Of a stretch of DNA of 24,401 nucleotides, positions 8,145 to 15,852 are shown in pieces. A model generated the notes under the pieces. The model ran no database searches. It had not been told where the DNA came from and saw only the letters and a program-made list of their open reading frames with translations. The stretch comes from a virus. Location: positions 1-24,401 of IMG/VR virus record IMGVR_UViG_3300031823_000025; one strand, written 5' to 3'. Every line of letters begins with the position of its first letter. Positions within the stretch are counted from its first letter, which is position 1. Position numbers and translations under genes: made by a program.

Positions 8145-9130
8145 TTCCGCCCGGCCTGGGCGCGCCGCCAGACCTTGTAAGCCGGGTTGATCGTATGAGT
8201 GCCTGCGAGGTAAATCTCGGGCTTTCCGCCCGGAGTGGCCGTTCCACCCCGGACGGAGGCCTCCGCGCTCGGCCGCGGCTTCGGAGGTTTCGCGGCGTCA
8301 TCCGCCTTTTTCTTCTCCTCGGCCGCGGTCTTGCCTTCTACTGTGGCAGGTTTACTGTCTCGCGCCACTTTGCCTTCGAATCTGTGAAATGCCACGAGCG
8401 CTTCGATCTCGCCCTTCGGCCCCGACTTATACAGGTCGATCAGGCCCTGCAGTTTGGCCGGCTCCTTGAGCCAGTGATAGAAGCAGTCGTCGTTATGGGG
8501 CGAGCGCGCGATGGCCCAGAAAAGCGACGGGCACTCCTTGCCCAGATCCACGCTGAGCGCCGCGCCCGTGCCCGCCTTCAGGACTTCATCCCAGTCCTCG
8601 TATTTCGCCGGGGCGGCTGCCATGCGCTCGTTATACCCGTCGATGGTCGCCTTGACTTCCGCAGCCTGCGCATCCTCGGCGGTCTTCTTGTCGATCAGTT
8701 TTTGGGCGATCTGCTCGGTCTTCGCGGCGGCGAACAGTTCGTCGCTCGCGTAGTCTTCGCGCTTTAACGCCGCCCCTGGCGTCGCGACGGTCGCGGCGAC
8801 CGGCTTCGGGGCTAGCGCGTCGAGCCGGGCGCGCAGCTCGCCGATTTCCTGGTCGCGTTTCGAGAGCGCGCGGCGGAATTTCCTTTCATCGCCCGAGGCC
8901 CGTTTCTGCGGCTCGGCTGCCGCTGCTGCCGCTGCCTTGGCCGCGTCGTCGGCGGCTTTGGCTTTTACGGGGTCGGCGGCGATCGCGCGCGCCTCCTGCG
9001 TCTGCTTGTAGAGTTCGCTCGGCGTCAGGACTTTTTCTTCGGCTGGCGGAATTACTATGGCTTCAGGTTCCAGAATCGTCTCCTTGTGGCGTTTGTTGCT
9101 GTTGCTGCTGCGCGGCCTGCGCACTCGCAT
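8141..9130 (-). CDS. Scaffolding protein
   Basis: The protein has up to 329 residues. It is Ala/Lys/Glu-rich and mostly helical, with coiled coil at about residues 60-112 (RALSKRDQEIGELRARLDAL) and a basic C-terminal helix (INPAYKVWRRAQAGRN). That C-terminus is typical of scaffolds that bind the coat's inner face. It lies between portal and coat, as in P22. The only ATG (9130) overlaps the portal gene by 68 nt and gives an Arg/Ser/Asn-rich start unlike the rest. A strong AGGAG (9080-9084) points instead to a non-AUG start: CTG at 9073 (6-nt spacing) or ATT at 9076, giving an N-terminus LEPEAIVIPPAEEK. The start is therefore uncertain, the gene secure. Confidence 0.78.
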   Translation of the reverse strand: MRVRRPRSSNSNKRHKETILEPEAIVIPPAEEKVLTPSELYKQTQEARAIAADPVKAKAADDAAKAAAAAAAEPQKRASGDERKFRRALSKRDQEIGELRARLDALAPKPVAATVATPGAALKREDYASDELFAAAKTEQIAQKLIDKKTAEDAQAAEVKATIDGYNERMAAAPAKYEDWDEVLKAGTGAALSVDLGKECPSLFWAIARSPHNDDCFYHWLKEPAKLQGLIDLYKSGPKGEIEALVAFHRFEGKVARDSKPATVEGKTAAEEKKKADDAAKPPKPRPSAEASVRGGTATPGGKPEIYLAGTHTINPAYKVWRRAQAGRN

Positions 9131-11339
9131 CGGCTGCCTCGCTTGCGTCCTGCGTGCTCGACGCCGCGGCTGCCACCTGGGCGTTCGCGGCCATTTCCTT
9201 CTGATGCTGCAGATCGACGGCTTGCCCCGCCGTATCGTGTGCGAGGCCCGTCAAATGCTCAAAGGTATCGGCCAGGGTCTGCGCCGTATCCACCTTGGCC
9301 GCGATCCGCGCGACTTCGACTTTGGTAAGCGAGTCCACGAGCTTGATCCATTTGTCGGCTTCGATTTTTGGTAACCCGGCTTGCATGGCCTGATGCATCT
9401 GCTGCAGGCCCGCAGTCAACTGTTGAATGCGCTGCTGGGCCTGTTGCAGTTGTCCCTGCACCTGCGCCGCGTTCGGCTGATCGCCCGCGCCGCCGGGTAA
9501 AAGGTCCGCGATCTGATCCGTGCGCGGATCCCCGTCGCCCAGCATTCGCAGATAAGCCGCGGCCACGCCGGGTATCTGCAGTAATCCGGGCGCCGCTTTG
9601 AACAGGCTCTCCATCGAACCCTGCGCCTGCTGCGTTTTGGTCTGCGGCGACGGCCCTGCATCAACCCGCACCGAATAACGCCCCAGCGCGATATCGTGCC
9701 GCTGCATCTTCGGCTTGCCGTCCGCGTTCTTCTGGCCCGACGGGTGCGGGAAATCCTGGTTAATCAGCTTTTGTTCATTCTGGCCGTCCGCGCCGATGAT
9801 CGTCTGCGCGCGCGGCGCATCGAGGATCTTGGGGAAAATGCGCAGCCAGCGCTGATACATGACCGCGACGCCCGAATTCACGCCGTCCGGATAAGAGAAT
9901 GTGCCCTTCGACGATTCGGCCTGCAGGGCGCGGATGGCTTCGCCGGACTGATCCGCCGTGCGTTTGCCGAGCGATGTCGCGGAGTAAGCGCTCGCGGCCT
10001 GGATCGCGTCTTTGAAGAAACTCGCCAGCGCGATGAGCCACTGGATAGAGGCTTCCATCATGTTGCGCTGCGGCAGCGGCGCGAAAGTCGGCCGGCCCGT
10101 CGTCTCATCGACCATCTGGACGGGCTCGACCGCGAGCCAGGCATGGTCCTCGGTGGTCGCCGTCGCCCACTTGTTGACGCCGTCGTCGCCGATATCTTCG
10201 AACTGGCCCTTGGTTCCGATGAACGGCGCGCGCGGCACTTTGCCCGCGATCTCCATCATGGAAGTCGCGGTAAAGTTCAACGCCCGATTAGGCCCGATCA
10301 TCCCGGCTGCGAGCGACCCGCGATGCAGTTTGCCGTCGATGTAGGTCTCCGGGCCGAGAATCGCGAGCGCCGGAATATAGCCGTCGATGAACTCTTCTTT
10401 TTTCAGTTCCTCGCAGGCGTCGATCACGTATTTCGTGCAGGTGCGCACCGGGACCATGCGCTCGTATTCGCTCTGATCGCCCGTCGCGTCTGTCTTGACG
10501 GCCACGCCTTTCGGCAGGCGTTTGGCGTCGGCGTCGAAACGGAAGATGTTATCCGTGTACATCCGTTTCTTGCGCAGCTCGACGGTCACGCGCCAGAATT
10601 CCGCGACCCAGAACGGCCCCTGGCCGCCCGTCGTCCAGGTATTCATCGACGCGTAATTGCCGGCCCACCCGAACATCGATTGCGCGCTGCCCGCCCAGCT
10701 CTTGAACGCGGCAAGAAATCCCCGGTCGAGCACTTTGCGCTTTTTGCCGTACGCGAGCTGGTACGCCTCGCGGTCGAGAATGACCGGGCCTTTGAGGGCC
10801 ATCAGCGCGTCTTCGCGGTTCTCGCCCCTGGCCAGCGGATCGAACCACCACATGGCCGGGTCGGGATTCGGGACCACGTAAATTTCCTGGTCGAGCGATT
10901 CCTCGTCCGCATAGCGCGTCCCGTACTCGATAACCCCGTAGCCGGTGATGGCGCTGTGTCTGCCCGCCGCGACGTAGGCCTGCGTGGCGTCCGACGCATA
11001 TTCCGTCTGGCGGATGACGCCCGCGATCACGTCGGCGGTTTCGGCGTCGGCCCCCGCGCCCACGGGATGGCAGATCGGCCCCGGCGGATTCAGGCGAATG
11101 TCGGTCTCGACCTGCGCGATGGCCGGCGCGATCTCGTTGATCTCGATCATGGGGCGGCGCTTGGCGCGGCGGCGTGCGCGCTCCTTCTCGTCCCACTGAA
11201 GCCCCTGCCCGACGTACATCTCGAGACGCAGCTTCATCTGCTTGCGCAGATCGCTCTCATGGTCCTGGCACCGGTCGAGGAAGCGACGGGCCATGCGCGG
11301 GATGTCGTGGTCGTCGGTTTCGAGGGGATCGGTGGCCAT
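9063..11339 (-). CDS. Portal protein, P22 gp1-like
   Basis: The 758-residue protein is close in length to P22 gp1 (725) and has the family's N-terminal hallmarks: RPMIEINEIAPAIAQVETDIRLNPPG (about residues 62-87), PVGAGADAETADVIAGVIR, then TGYGVIEYGTRY. It forms the 12-subunit ring through which DNA is pumped and to which the terminase and adaptors dock. Residues 600-720 are Gln-rich coiled coil (QGQLQQAQQRIQQLTAG), matching the helical barrel of long P22-like portals. The tail is Gln/Thr-rich. The region 10651-10735 (residues about 202-230) is copied exactly at 11618-11702. Confidence 0.88.
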   Translation of the reverse strand: MATDPLETDDHDIPRMARRFLDRCQDHESDLRKQMKLRLEMYVGQGLQWDEKERARRRAKRRPMIEINEIAPAIAQVETDIRLNPPGPICHPVGAGADAETADVIAGVIRQTEYASDATQAYVAAGRHSAITGYGVIEYGTRYADEESLDQEIYVVPNPDPAMWWFDPLARGENREDALMALKGPVILDREAYQLAYGKKRKVLDRGFLAAFKSWAGSAQSMFGWAGNYASMNTWTTGGQGPFWVAEFWRVTVELRKKRMYTDNIFRFDADAKRLPKGVAVKTDATGDQSEYERMVPVRTCTKYVIDACEELKKEEFIDGYIPALAILGPETYIDGKLHRGSLAAGMIGPNRALNFTATSMMEIAGKVPRAPFIGTKGQFEDIGDDGVNKWATATTEDHAWLAVEPVQMVDETTGRPTFAPLPQRNMMEASIQWLIALASFFKDAIQAASAYSATSLGKRTADQSGEAIRALQAESSKGTFSYPDGVNSGVAVMYQRWLRIFPKILDAPRAQTIIGADGQNEQKLINQDFPHPSGQKNADGKPKMQRHDIALGRYSVRVDAGPSPQTKTQQAQGSMESLFKAAPGLLQIPGVAAAYLRMLGDGDPRTDQIADLLPGGAGDQPNAAQVQGQLQQAQQRIQQLTAGLQQMHQAMQAGLPKIEADKWIKLVDSLTKVEVARIAAKVDTAQTLADTFEHLTGLAHDTAGQAVDLQHQKEMAANAQVAAAASSTQDASEAADASAQAAQQQQQQTPQGDDSGT

Positions 11340-11353
11340 TCTAAACTGGGTTC

Positions 11354-11473
11354 ATGAGCTGGTGGCGCTGGGCCGGAGCGGCGGCATCATTCGCCTTCGG
11401 ATGTTTGGCATTCGGAATGGCCGCGGTGTCGGCCTGTCGGCTCGTGGCGATTATTCGCCGGAAAGGACGCTGA
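11354..11473 (+). CDS. Small single-pass membrane protein (39 aa), plus strand
   Basis: The frame encodes MSWWRWAGAAASFAFGCLAF followed by more hydrophobic residues and a basic IIRRKGR end. One membrane segment spans about residues 5-32, with a positive cytoplasmic tail. The TGA overlaps the ATG of the next plus-strand gene (TGATG), so they look like a two-gene unit running opposite to the portal gene, whose start is 14 nt away. It could be a membrane effector or a lysis helper; no family is recognised. Confidence 0.5.
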   Translation: MSWWRWAGAAASFAFGCLAFGMAAVSACRLVAIIRRKGR

Positions 11474-11924
11474 TGGCCGCATTGACTCGCCGGTCGTTCC
11501 TCGCCGCCGCAGCCGCCGCGCTGGTTCACGATCCGGAGCGCGCGCTCTGGGTACCCGGCGCGAAACTGATTTCGATCCCGGCGGCGCGGCCCGTCGAATG
11601 CCTCATAATGCGCGTGAGCGTAATTGCCGGCCCACCCGAACATCGATTGCGCGCTGCCCGCCCAGCTCTTGAACGCGGCAAGAAATCCCCGGTCGAGCAC
11701 TTCGGTCGTTCCTCGCCGCCGCAGCCGCCGCGCTGGTTCACGATCCGGAGCGCGCGCTCTGGGTACCCGGCGCGAAACTGATTTCGATCCCGGCGGCGCG
11801 GCCCGTCGAATGCCTCATAATGCGCGTGAGGTGGTGCCGCAATCCGTACACCCGGGTCGAATGGATCATACGCGACTCAGAATTTAAATTGGACCCGGCC
11901 CTGGCCGTGCGCGTGTTCGGCTAA
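11473..11924 (+). pseudogene. RR-leader small protein, disrupted by 212-bp insertion
   Basis: The reading frame begins MAALTRRSFLAAAAAALV followed by HDPERALWVPGAKLISIP. This leader-plus-motif layout (twin-Arg-like RRSFL, DPERxLWVPGxK) recurs in small phage proteins encoded near portal or terminase genes, by memory of the family. A 212-bp duplication breaks the frame after residue 49, and the shifted frame stops at 11781. Deleting one 212-bp unit (for example 11619-11830) restores 79 residues ending in RDSEFKLDPALAVRVFG and TAA at 11922-11924. The stop shares CTAA with the opposite gene. It may be an assembly artefact rather than a true pseudogene. Confidence 0.65.
11491..11830 (+). repeat. 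Exact 128-bp direct repeats flanking an 85-bp portal-gene copy
   Basis: 11491-11618 is identical to 11703-11830 at all 128 bases (offset 212). The 85 bases between them, 11618-11702, are identical to 10651-10735 inside the portal gene, in the same orientation. One G is shared at the first junction; no longer homology is seen at the second. The layout X-P-X is what a template jump into the portal gene and back to the start of X would leave. Confidence 0.95.
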
Positions 11925-12271
11925 TTCGCCGTATTGACGAGCTGCCCGTTTGGCCTCACAAGCTTGCTCTCCCCGTCCCGCTCTTCGCACGTCGCGGCAT
12001 ATTCGGGCCGCTCGCCGCGCAGGGCGCGAGCGTATTCCTCGGTGGCCGCGATCTGGTTGACGTCCAGATCGGCCAGATGCCGCAGATACATCACGGCAAA
12101 AGTCTCATCGAGAAAATTGCGATGCTCTTTCTTCGCCGGGTTGGGGTCGTCGCCGCTGATGACGGTCAGGCCCTGCCGACACGCAAGAGCCATCCCGTCC
12201 GCAGATCTGTACAAGACATCGGTGTTTTTCGAGCGGTATTGCACGATCAGGTGCGTTGCGGGCTTCGGCAT
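11921..12271 (-). CDS. Hypothetical protein (116 aa)
   Basis: The protein begins PKPATHLIVQYRSKNTDVLYRS, a beta-like start, and continues with a helix-rich C-terminal half (FLDETFAVMYLRHLADLDVNQIA, then EYARALRGERPEY). No family is recognised. Its ATG overlaps the stop of the previous 55-residue gene by one base (TGATG), and its stop overlaps the plus-strand RR-leader gene by 4 nt. It is co-transcribed with the terminase and portal genes, so a packaging or head role is possible. Confidence 0.65.
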   Translation of the reverse strand: MPKPATHLIVQYRSKNTDVLYRSADGMALACRQGLTVISGDDPNPAKKEHRNFLDETFAVMYLRHLADLDVNQIAATEEYARALRGERPEYAATCEERDGESKLVRPNGQLVNTAN

Positions 12272-12438
12272 CAGTGTTTCCAGCTCCTTGCATTTTTCGC
12301 GAAGTTGGCTTCCTCGCGCTCTTTCGGGTTCTGCGACCGCGCCGCCTGCGCGAGATTCTTCACGCTCAGCTTCTTGCCCTCGGCTATGCCGAGGCGCTTG
12401 TGCAAGAGGCCGCGATGCGCCGGGTTGAGCGCGATCAT
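12271..12438 (-). CDS. Small basic protein (55 aa), paralogue of the next gene upstream
   Basis: A 55-residue frame (MIALNPAHRGLLHKRLGIA, then EGKKLSVKNLAQAARSQNP, ending KNARSWKH) starts at an ATG overlapping the preceding stop as ATGA and ends one base into the next start. The core G(L/I)AxGKK(F/L)SVKNLA is shared with the 70-residue protein at 12435-12647, so the two are tandem paralogues. It is basic and predicted helical, possibly DNA- or portal-binding. The coupling at both ends and the paralogy make it convincing despite its length. Confidence 0.7.
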   Translation of the reverse strand: MIALNPAHRGLLHKRLGIAEGKKLSVKNLAQAARSQNPKEREEANFAKNARSWKH

Positions 12439-12647
12439 ACGTTGCTCATGGCCCCCGGCTTCGGACGGCGCTTGCGGGCGTCGGCGAGGCCGCCGCCGGG
12501 GCGGGTGTTCGCGAGGCTCGCGAGGTTCTTCACGCTGAACTTCTTGCCGGGCGCGAGGCCCAGCGGCCCGCGCAGTTTTTCGAGCGCGGCTGGCCTCAGG
12601 TCTGCGGGCTGCTGAAACGCGGTCGTTGTCTTCTGCGGCCAGGCCAT
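12435..12647 (-). CDS. Small basic protein (70 aa) after the terminase gene
   Basis: The start ATG at 12647 has GAGG 6 nt upstream and gives MAWPQKTTTAFQQPADLRPA; an in-frame ATG at 12668 overlaps the terminase gene and lacks such a site. The core LGLAPGKKFSVKNLASLANT is paralogous to the following 55-residue protein, and the C-terminus is Arg/Lys/Pro-rich. No known family. Position directly after the large terminase suggests a helper in packaging or head assembly. Confidence 0.65.
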   Translation of the reverse strand: MAWPQKTTTAFQQPADLRPAALEKLRGPLGLAPGKKFSVKNLASLANTRPGGGLADARKRRPKPGAMSNV

Positions 12648-12658
12648 CGTTTTCCTCT

Positions 12659-13948
12659 TCAGCTCCATTCCGTGGGCGGATCGTAACGCGCCTGCGCCCC
12701 CGGCGTCGCGATTCTGCGCTCAGTTTTCGGCATCACGATGCCCTGCGCGGCGTAGCCGAACGCGTCGGCTCCATGCGAGGCCCAGTCGTGGACGGGCTTC
12801 ACGGTCGCAGTGCCCATGTCCTTGACTTCGCCGTAGCGGTAGTACCGCAGGCAATTCAGGCCGTCGGCGCATTTGTCGGCGTCGAACCAGCAGTTCGGCG
12901 CTATCGTTCGCGCCGTCTCGATACGGTCCGCGACGGCGCGTTTCGGCAGGATGCGGATCGAGCGGCCAGCGGTCCGCATGGCCTGATCGAGACTCCCCGA
13001 AAGCATTCCGCTGCAGGCGTCCCACGGCAGGTAGTCCGTACCGTAGATATAGCCTTTGGCCTGCAGCAGGCCCAAATAGTGCTGCATCTTCTGGCCTGAA
13101 TCCTCCAGGTAGTCGATGAAGCGGTATTCGGCCATGAAGACCTGGAAGAACCATATCGCGGTCTTGTCGCCTTCGCCGAGATCCCACGCCGTGTGGACGG
13201 GCTTCAGCGGATCGTACGCCACGCGGCGGATGCGGCCTTCGGCTTCGGCGGCGCGCATCTCTTTCGCGTAGATCGCGCCTTCGAGCATCCGCTTCGGCTG
13301 GCCCAGCCAGACATGCGCATACATGTCCGGGTCCGAAATCGCGAGTTCTTCGCGGCCTTTGCGGAGCACTTCGGACGCCCAGGGGTTATCCGTCCACAGC
13401 ACCTTGACCACAACAGCTTCGGACGGTGGATGGACGACGAACCGCTGATAGGTCTCGTCCGTCGCCAGCTCGGGATTGAAGCTGACCCAGATTTCGGACG
13501 CGACCGGGTGCGTCGGCGGACCTTTACGCACGGTGTCGATCAACTTGACCCACGAATCTTTGGATACGTTGGCCGCTTCTTCCACCCACACCACGTCCGC
13601 CCCTTCGAGCGATTTGATCGCAGAGACGTTGTGCTTCAGTCCCGCGAACACAAACTCGGTCCCGTTCGCCCCGATGATTTTGCGCTTCTCGACGGTGTAG
13701 AACTCCGCCATGCCCAGGTTGGTGATCTGGCTGGCGAGCGTGCGGTGAACCGATTCCTGGATCGACGCCATGAGTTCGCGCGTGCAGACGATCAACATCT
13801 TGCGGCGCATTCCCAGCACGAGCAGCGCGCGCGCGAAATTCCAGCTTTTCGCGCCGTCGCGACCGCCGTAGGCGACTTTGAATCGCGCGGGCTGAAACAG
13901 AAAGTCGAGCGCCAGCGGGAAGAGCGCTCGCGGAAGCTGTGGGTTCAC
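12659..13948 (-). CDS. terL: Terminase large subunit (packaging ATPase and nuclease)
   Basis: The 429-residue motor pumps DNA into the prohead and cuts concatemers. The Walker A is YGGRDGAKSW (residues 27-36), with Ala in place of the usual Gly before Lys-Ser, a variant seen in other terminases. Walker B is VVWVEEA (119-125) and the coupling motif is SFNPE (156-160). The RNase H-like nuclease shows AWDLGEGD (254-261, Asp256), LPWDA (307-311, Asp310) and HDWASHGADAF (387-397). All expected acidic residues are present, so it looks active. The start is GTG at 13948, 9 nt after the previous stop. Confidence 0.93.
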   Translation of the reverse strand: MNPQLPRALFPLALDFLFQPARFKVAYGGRDGAKSWNFARALLVLGMRRKMLIVCTRELMASIQESVHRTLASQITNLGMAEFYTVEKRKIIGANGTEFVFAGLKHNVSAIKSLEGADVVWVEEAANVSKDSWVKLIDTVRKGPPTHPVASEIWVSFNPELATDETYQRFVVHPPSEAVVVKVLWTDNPWASEVLRKGREELAISDPDMYAHVWLGQPKRMLEGAIYAKEMRAAEAEGRIRRVAYDPLKPVHTAWDLGEGDKTAIWFFQVFMAEYRFIDYLEDSGQKMQHYLGLLQAKGYIYGTDYLPWDACSGMLSGSLDQAMRTAGRSIRILPKRAVADRIETARTIAPNCWFDADKCADGLNCLRYYRYGEVKDMGTATVKPVHDWASHGADAFGYAAQGIVMPKTERRIATPGAQARYDPPTEWS

Positions 13949-13957
13949 GGAGGCTGG

Positions 13958-14509
13958 TCAGTACCCCGTGCAGATGAACCTGAAGGTGTCGGTAGTCGTG
14001 TTGGGGCCGGTAAAGGTCACTGCCGACCCGCTCACATAGCCCGCCGTGAGGACGCCGATATTAGTTGCAATGGTGGTTGCGTCCTGGGCCGTGCACAGAT
14101 AGCTCGTAGCGGAGGTGAACGCGGGCGAAATGGTGGTCACGGCATAGGTAGAGGGCGATCCGGTGGCGAGTAACCCGATGCCAATGACCGTCCGCAGCGT
14201 TCCCCGGACCGTCGACGGGCAGGCGGCGGTCGTCGCGCAGTCCGCAAAGCTCGACACCGGCACCACGGTCGCGGTCTGGCCGGCCAGCGTAGCCAGTTGC
14301 GTGTTGATGTTTGCGAAATTGGTATTCGCCAGAACCCAGTTCGCATTCGACTGGATAAGGTTGTTGACTGTGAATGCGCCAGCGCCGTCGGGCAGCGCGG
14401 GCATAGTCGTAATGGTCGCGGCCTGGGATGCCACGATGTAGAGGAGCGCGCCCGCCGCCAGGCCTGCGAGGCCGGTGAGCGAGAGATTGCGAAGCGTGGG
14501 TTTCATCAT
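13958..14509 (-). CDS. Sec-signal protein inserted between terminase genes
   Basis: The protein has 183 residues. A basic start (MMKPTLRN) is followed by a hydrophobic segment at about residues 10-30 ending VASQA before ATIT, read as a Sec signal peptide or a single membrane anchor. The rest is Thr/Ala/Ser-rich with four Cys near ADCATTAACP, SYLCTAQ and FICTGY. ATG overlaps the small terminase stop as ATGA. No family is recognised. It shares an exported, Thr-rich, Cys-bearing style with the protein at 5535-6599. Export suggests a cell-surface or periplasmic role, or a virion decoration. Confidence 0.65.
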   Translation of the reverse strand: MMKPTLRNLSLTGLAGLAAGALLYIVASQAATITTMPALPDGAGAFTVNNLIQSNANWVLANTNFANINTQLATLAGQTATVVPVSSFADCATTAACPSTVRGTLRTVIGIGLLATGSPSTYAVTTISPAFTSATSYLCTAQDATTIATNIGVLTAGYVSGSAVTFTGPNTTTDTFRFICTGY

Positions 14510-15039
14510 AGTTTTACGTCTCCGGGGCGCACGAATTCAATGGTGAGCGAGGCGGCGACCGGGCCGCCCGCGGCGCCGGTCAGCTCGACCGCGGCCGCAC
14601 GGAAAGCCGGGATCTTCGCGCGCAAGAGCGCCTGATGCAGCATTTCCGAACGTTTCCACGTCCCGAGCGGCGGCGCGCCGGGAACATCGCGGACGCCCAT
14701 GACGGCGGGAATGCGAATCTGGCCTTTGCGTTTCCCGCTCCGAAAGAGCACGGCGGGCGCGGACTCGAACTCTTCCTGCGGATAACAGAACCGCCCCTGG
14801 TATACGTTTGGCTCATACACGCCGACGAGCGCGCGCTGGACCGCCGCGTCATAGAGCGTCTGCGTCGCCTGTTCGTCCGCTTCGGCGAAGGCCTGCACAT
14901 AGGCCGGATCGGTTTTGAGCCAGCGATAATGCTCGCCGCGATCCATGTGCACGGCGGCAGCGGACGCGGTCAAATCGCCGAGGATCACGTAGGCGGCGAG
15001 GAAAGCGCGTTTTTTGTTGATGCGGGTCTGCGATTTCAC
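14506..15039 (-). CDS. terS: Terminase small subunit-like protein
   Basis: From GTG 15039 (GTGA overlap with the hydrolase stop) the protein has 177 residues; a longer in-frame start at 15096 would overlap that gene by 60 nt and is less likely. An N-terminal helix-turn-helix (KKRAFLAAYVILGDLTASAA, then HYRWLKTDPAYVQAFAEADEQ) is typical of small terminases that recognise the packaging site. The C-terminal half, with a basic patch FRSGKRKGQIR, probably oligomerises. The adjacent large terminase, one gene downstream, supports the call. Confidence 0.75.
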   Translation of the reverse strand: MKSQTRINKKRAFLAAYVILGDLTASAAAVHMDRGEHYRWLKTDPAYVQAFAEADEQATQTLYDAAVQRALVGVYEPNVYQGRFCYPQEEFESAPAVLFRSGKRKGQIRIPAVMGVRDVPGAPPLGTWKRSEMLHQALLRAKIPAFRAAAVELTGAAGGPVAASLTIEFVRPGDVKL

Positions 15040-15509
15040 GGTTTTGCTGCAGCAGCCGAGACGATCCCGTACAGATCTCCCGGACTGATGAGCCACGGCG
15101 CGCGCGGCAGCGTCAGCGCGCCGCAGGCGGCGAGAGCCGAAGCGCAGAATTCCGAACAGAAGACATCGTGATCGTCGTGCTGGCCCGAACCCGTCTTATA
15201 GCCTAGCAGGCCGAGCGTGTCATACGATTTGCCGTTCGCGCCCGCGCAGAATCCGGCAATAAAAGCGGCCATGAAAGCTTCTCGCCCGGCTGCCGCCCCG
15301 ATCTCGACGATTTCCCACTCGGGTTGCTCCAGATCGAGAACGACCAGGGCTACTCCGTCGAACTCCCGGCTGGACCAACAAAGAGCCGCGCCTCTCTCGC
15401 CGCCCACCCACAGCTCAACATGACTGTACGGGCTGTGGGTCGCGGCGGCGATCAGTTTCGACCACTCGCTTGATGTCTGAGCGGCGATCTTGAATGCGAG
15501 CGCGATCAC
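15036..15509 (-). CDS. Permuted papain-like (NlpC/P60, YiiX-type) hydrolase
   Basis: The start is GTG 15509, overlapping the previous stop as GTGA, giving 157 residues. SPYSHVELWVGG places a likely catalytic His at residue 30, and VFCSEFCASAL places a likely catalytic Cys at residue 118. The His-before-Cys order is that of circularly permuted NlpC/P60 enzymes (YiiX/YebB type), which cut amide or ester bonds in peptidoglycan or lipids. GKSYDTLGLLGYKTG between them is also typical. It could be a lysin, an ejection enzyme or a modifier of host lipids. The hydrophobic small genes upstream might serve as holins. Confidence 0.75.
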   Translation of the reverse strand: MIALAFKIAAQTSSEWSKLIAAATHSPYSHVELWVGGERGAALCWSSREFDGVALVVLDLEQPEWEIVEIGAAAGREAFMAAFIAGFCAGANGKSYDTLGLLGYKTGSGQHDDHDVFCSEFCASALAACGALTLPRAPWLISPGDLYGIVSAAAAKP

Positions 15510-15850
15510 GCAGCGAGGACGGGCGGGCTGAGGGCCGCCTGCGCCGCCTGCAGGGTGTTCAGCGCGGCTACTATGCCGTCGATGGCTTTCGATACCGACT
15601 CGGGGGCCGCGACGGGCACGACGGACGCGGCAATGGCCGTTACGGCCGCTTTCTTGGCGGCTCCGGATGCGGGGACGGGCAGGAACAATTGTTCCGCTCC
15701 GACTACTGCGTTGAAGACCGCGTCGAAGGCCGGGCCGTAGACGGGCACGGCGGCGATGGCGGGTTCGAGGGCCGTGATGACGGGATTGACTTTTCCCACC
15801 ACCGCCTCGATCTTGCCGAAAATCGAACCGAGAACCGAGAGGAAACTCAC
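15506..15850 (-). CDS. Hydrophobic Ala/Val-rich protein (114 aa), holin candidate
   Basis: The protein begins MSFLSVLGSIFGKIEAVVGK and is rich in Ala, Val and Pro throughout, with several moderately hydrophobic or amphipathic helices but no clear long membrane span. It is coupled to the papain-like hydrolase downstream by GTGA and sits 2 nt after the preceding gene. Small hydrophobic proteins next to a hydrolase are often holins, but the weak hydrophobicity makes that tentative. Similar Ala-rich proteins of unknown role are common in soil phages. Confidence 0.6.
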   Translation of the reverse strand: MSFLSVLGSIFGKIEAVVGKVNPVITALEPAIAAVPVYGPAFDAVFNAVVGAEQLFLPVPASGAAKKAAVTAIAASVVPVAAPESVSKAIDGIVAALNTLQAAQAALSPPVLAA

Positions 15851-15852
15851 GG

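Noticed and set aside
9696-11357. 553-codon open frame on the plus strand opposite the portal gene
   Set aside because: It is the antisense of a clear portal gene. Long antisense frames are expected at this GC content, and the translation is Arg/His/Asp-rich with no family feel.
11446-11462. GGCGATTATTCGCC dyad resembling the phage -10 motif
   Set aside because: It lies within the coding part of a 39-residue gene (VAIIRR) on the plus strand and has no matching -35 half at 11 nt.
11341-11700. Minus-strand frame starting like the portal protein (LDRGFLAAFKSWAG)
   Set aside because: It is the 85-bp portal copy plus unrelated antisense sequence, not a gene.
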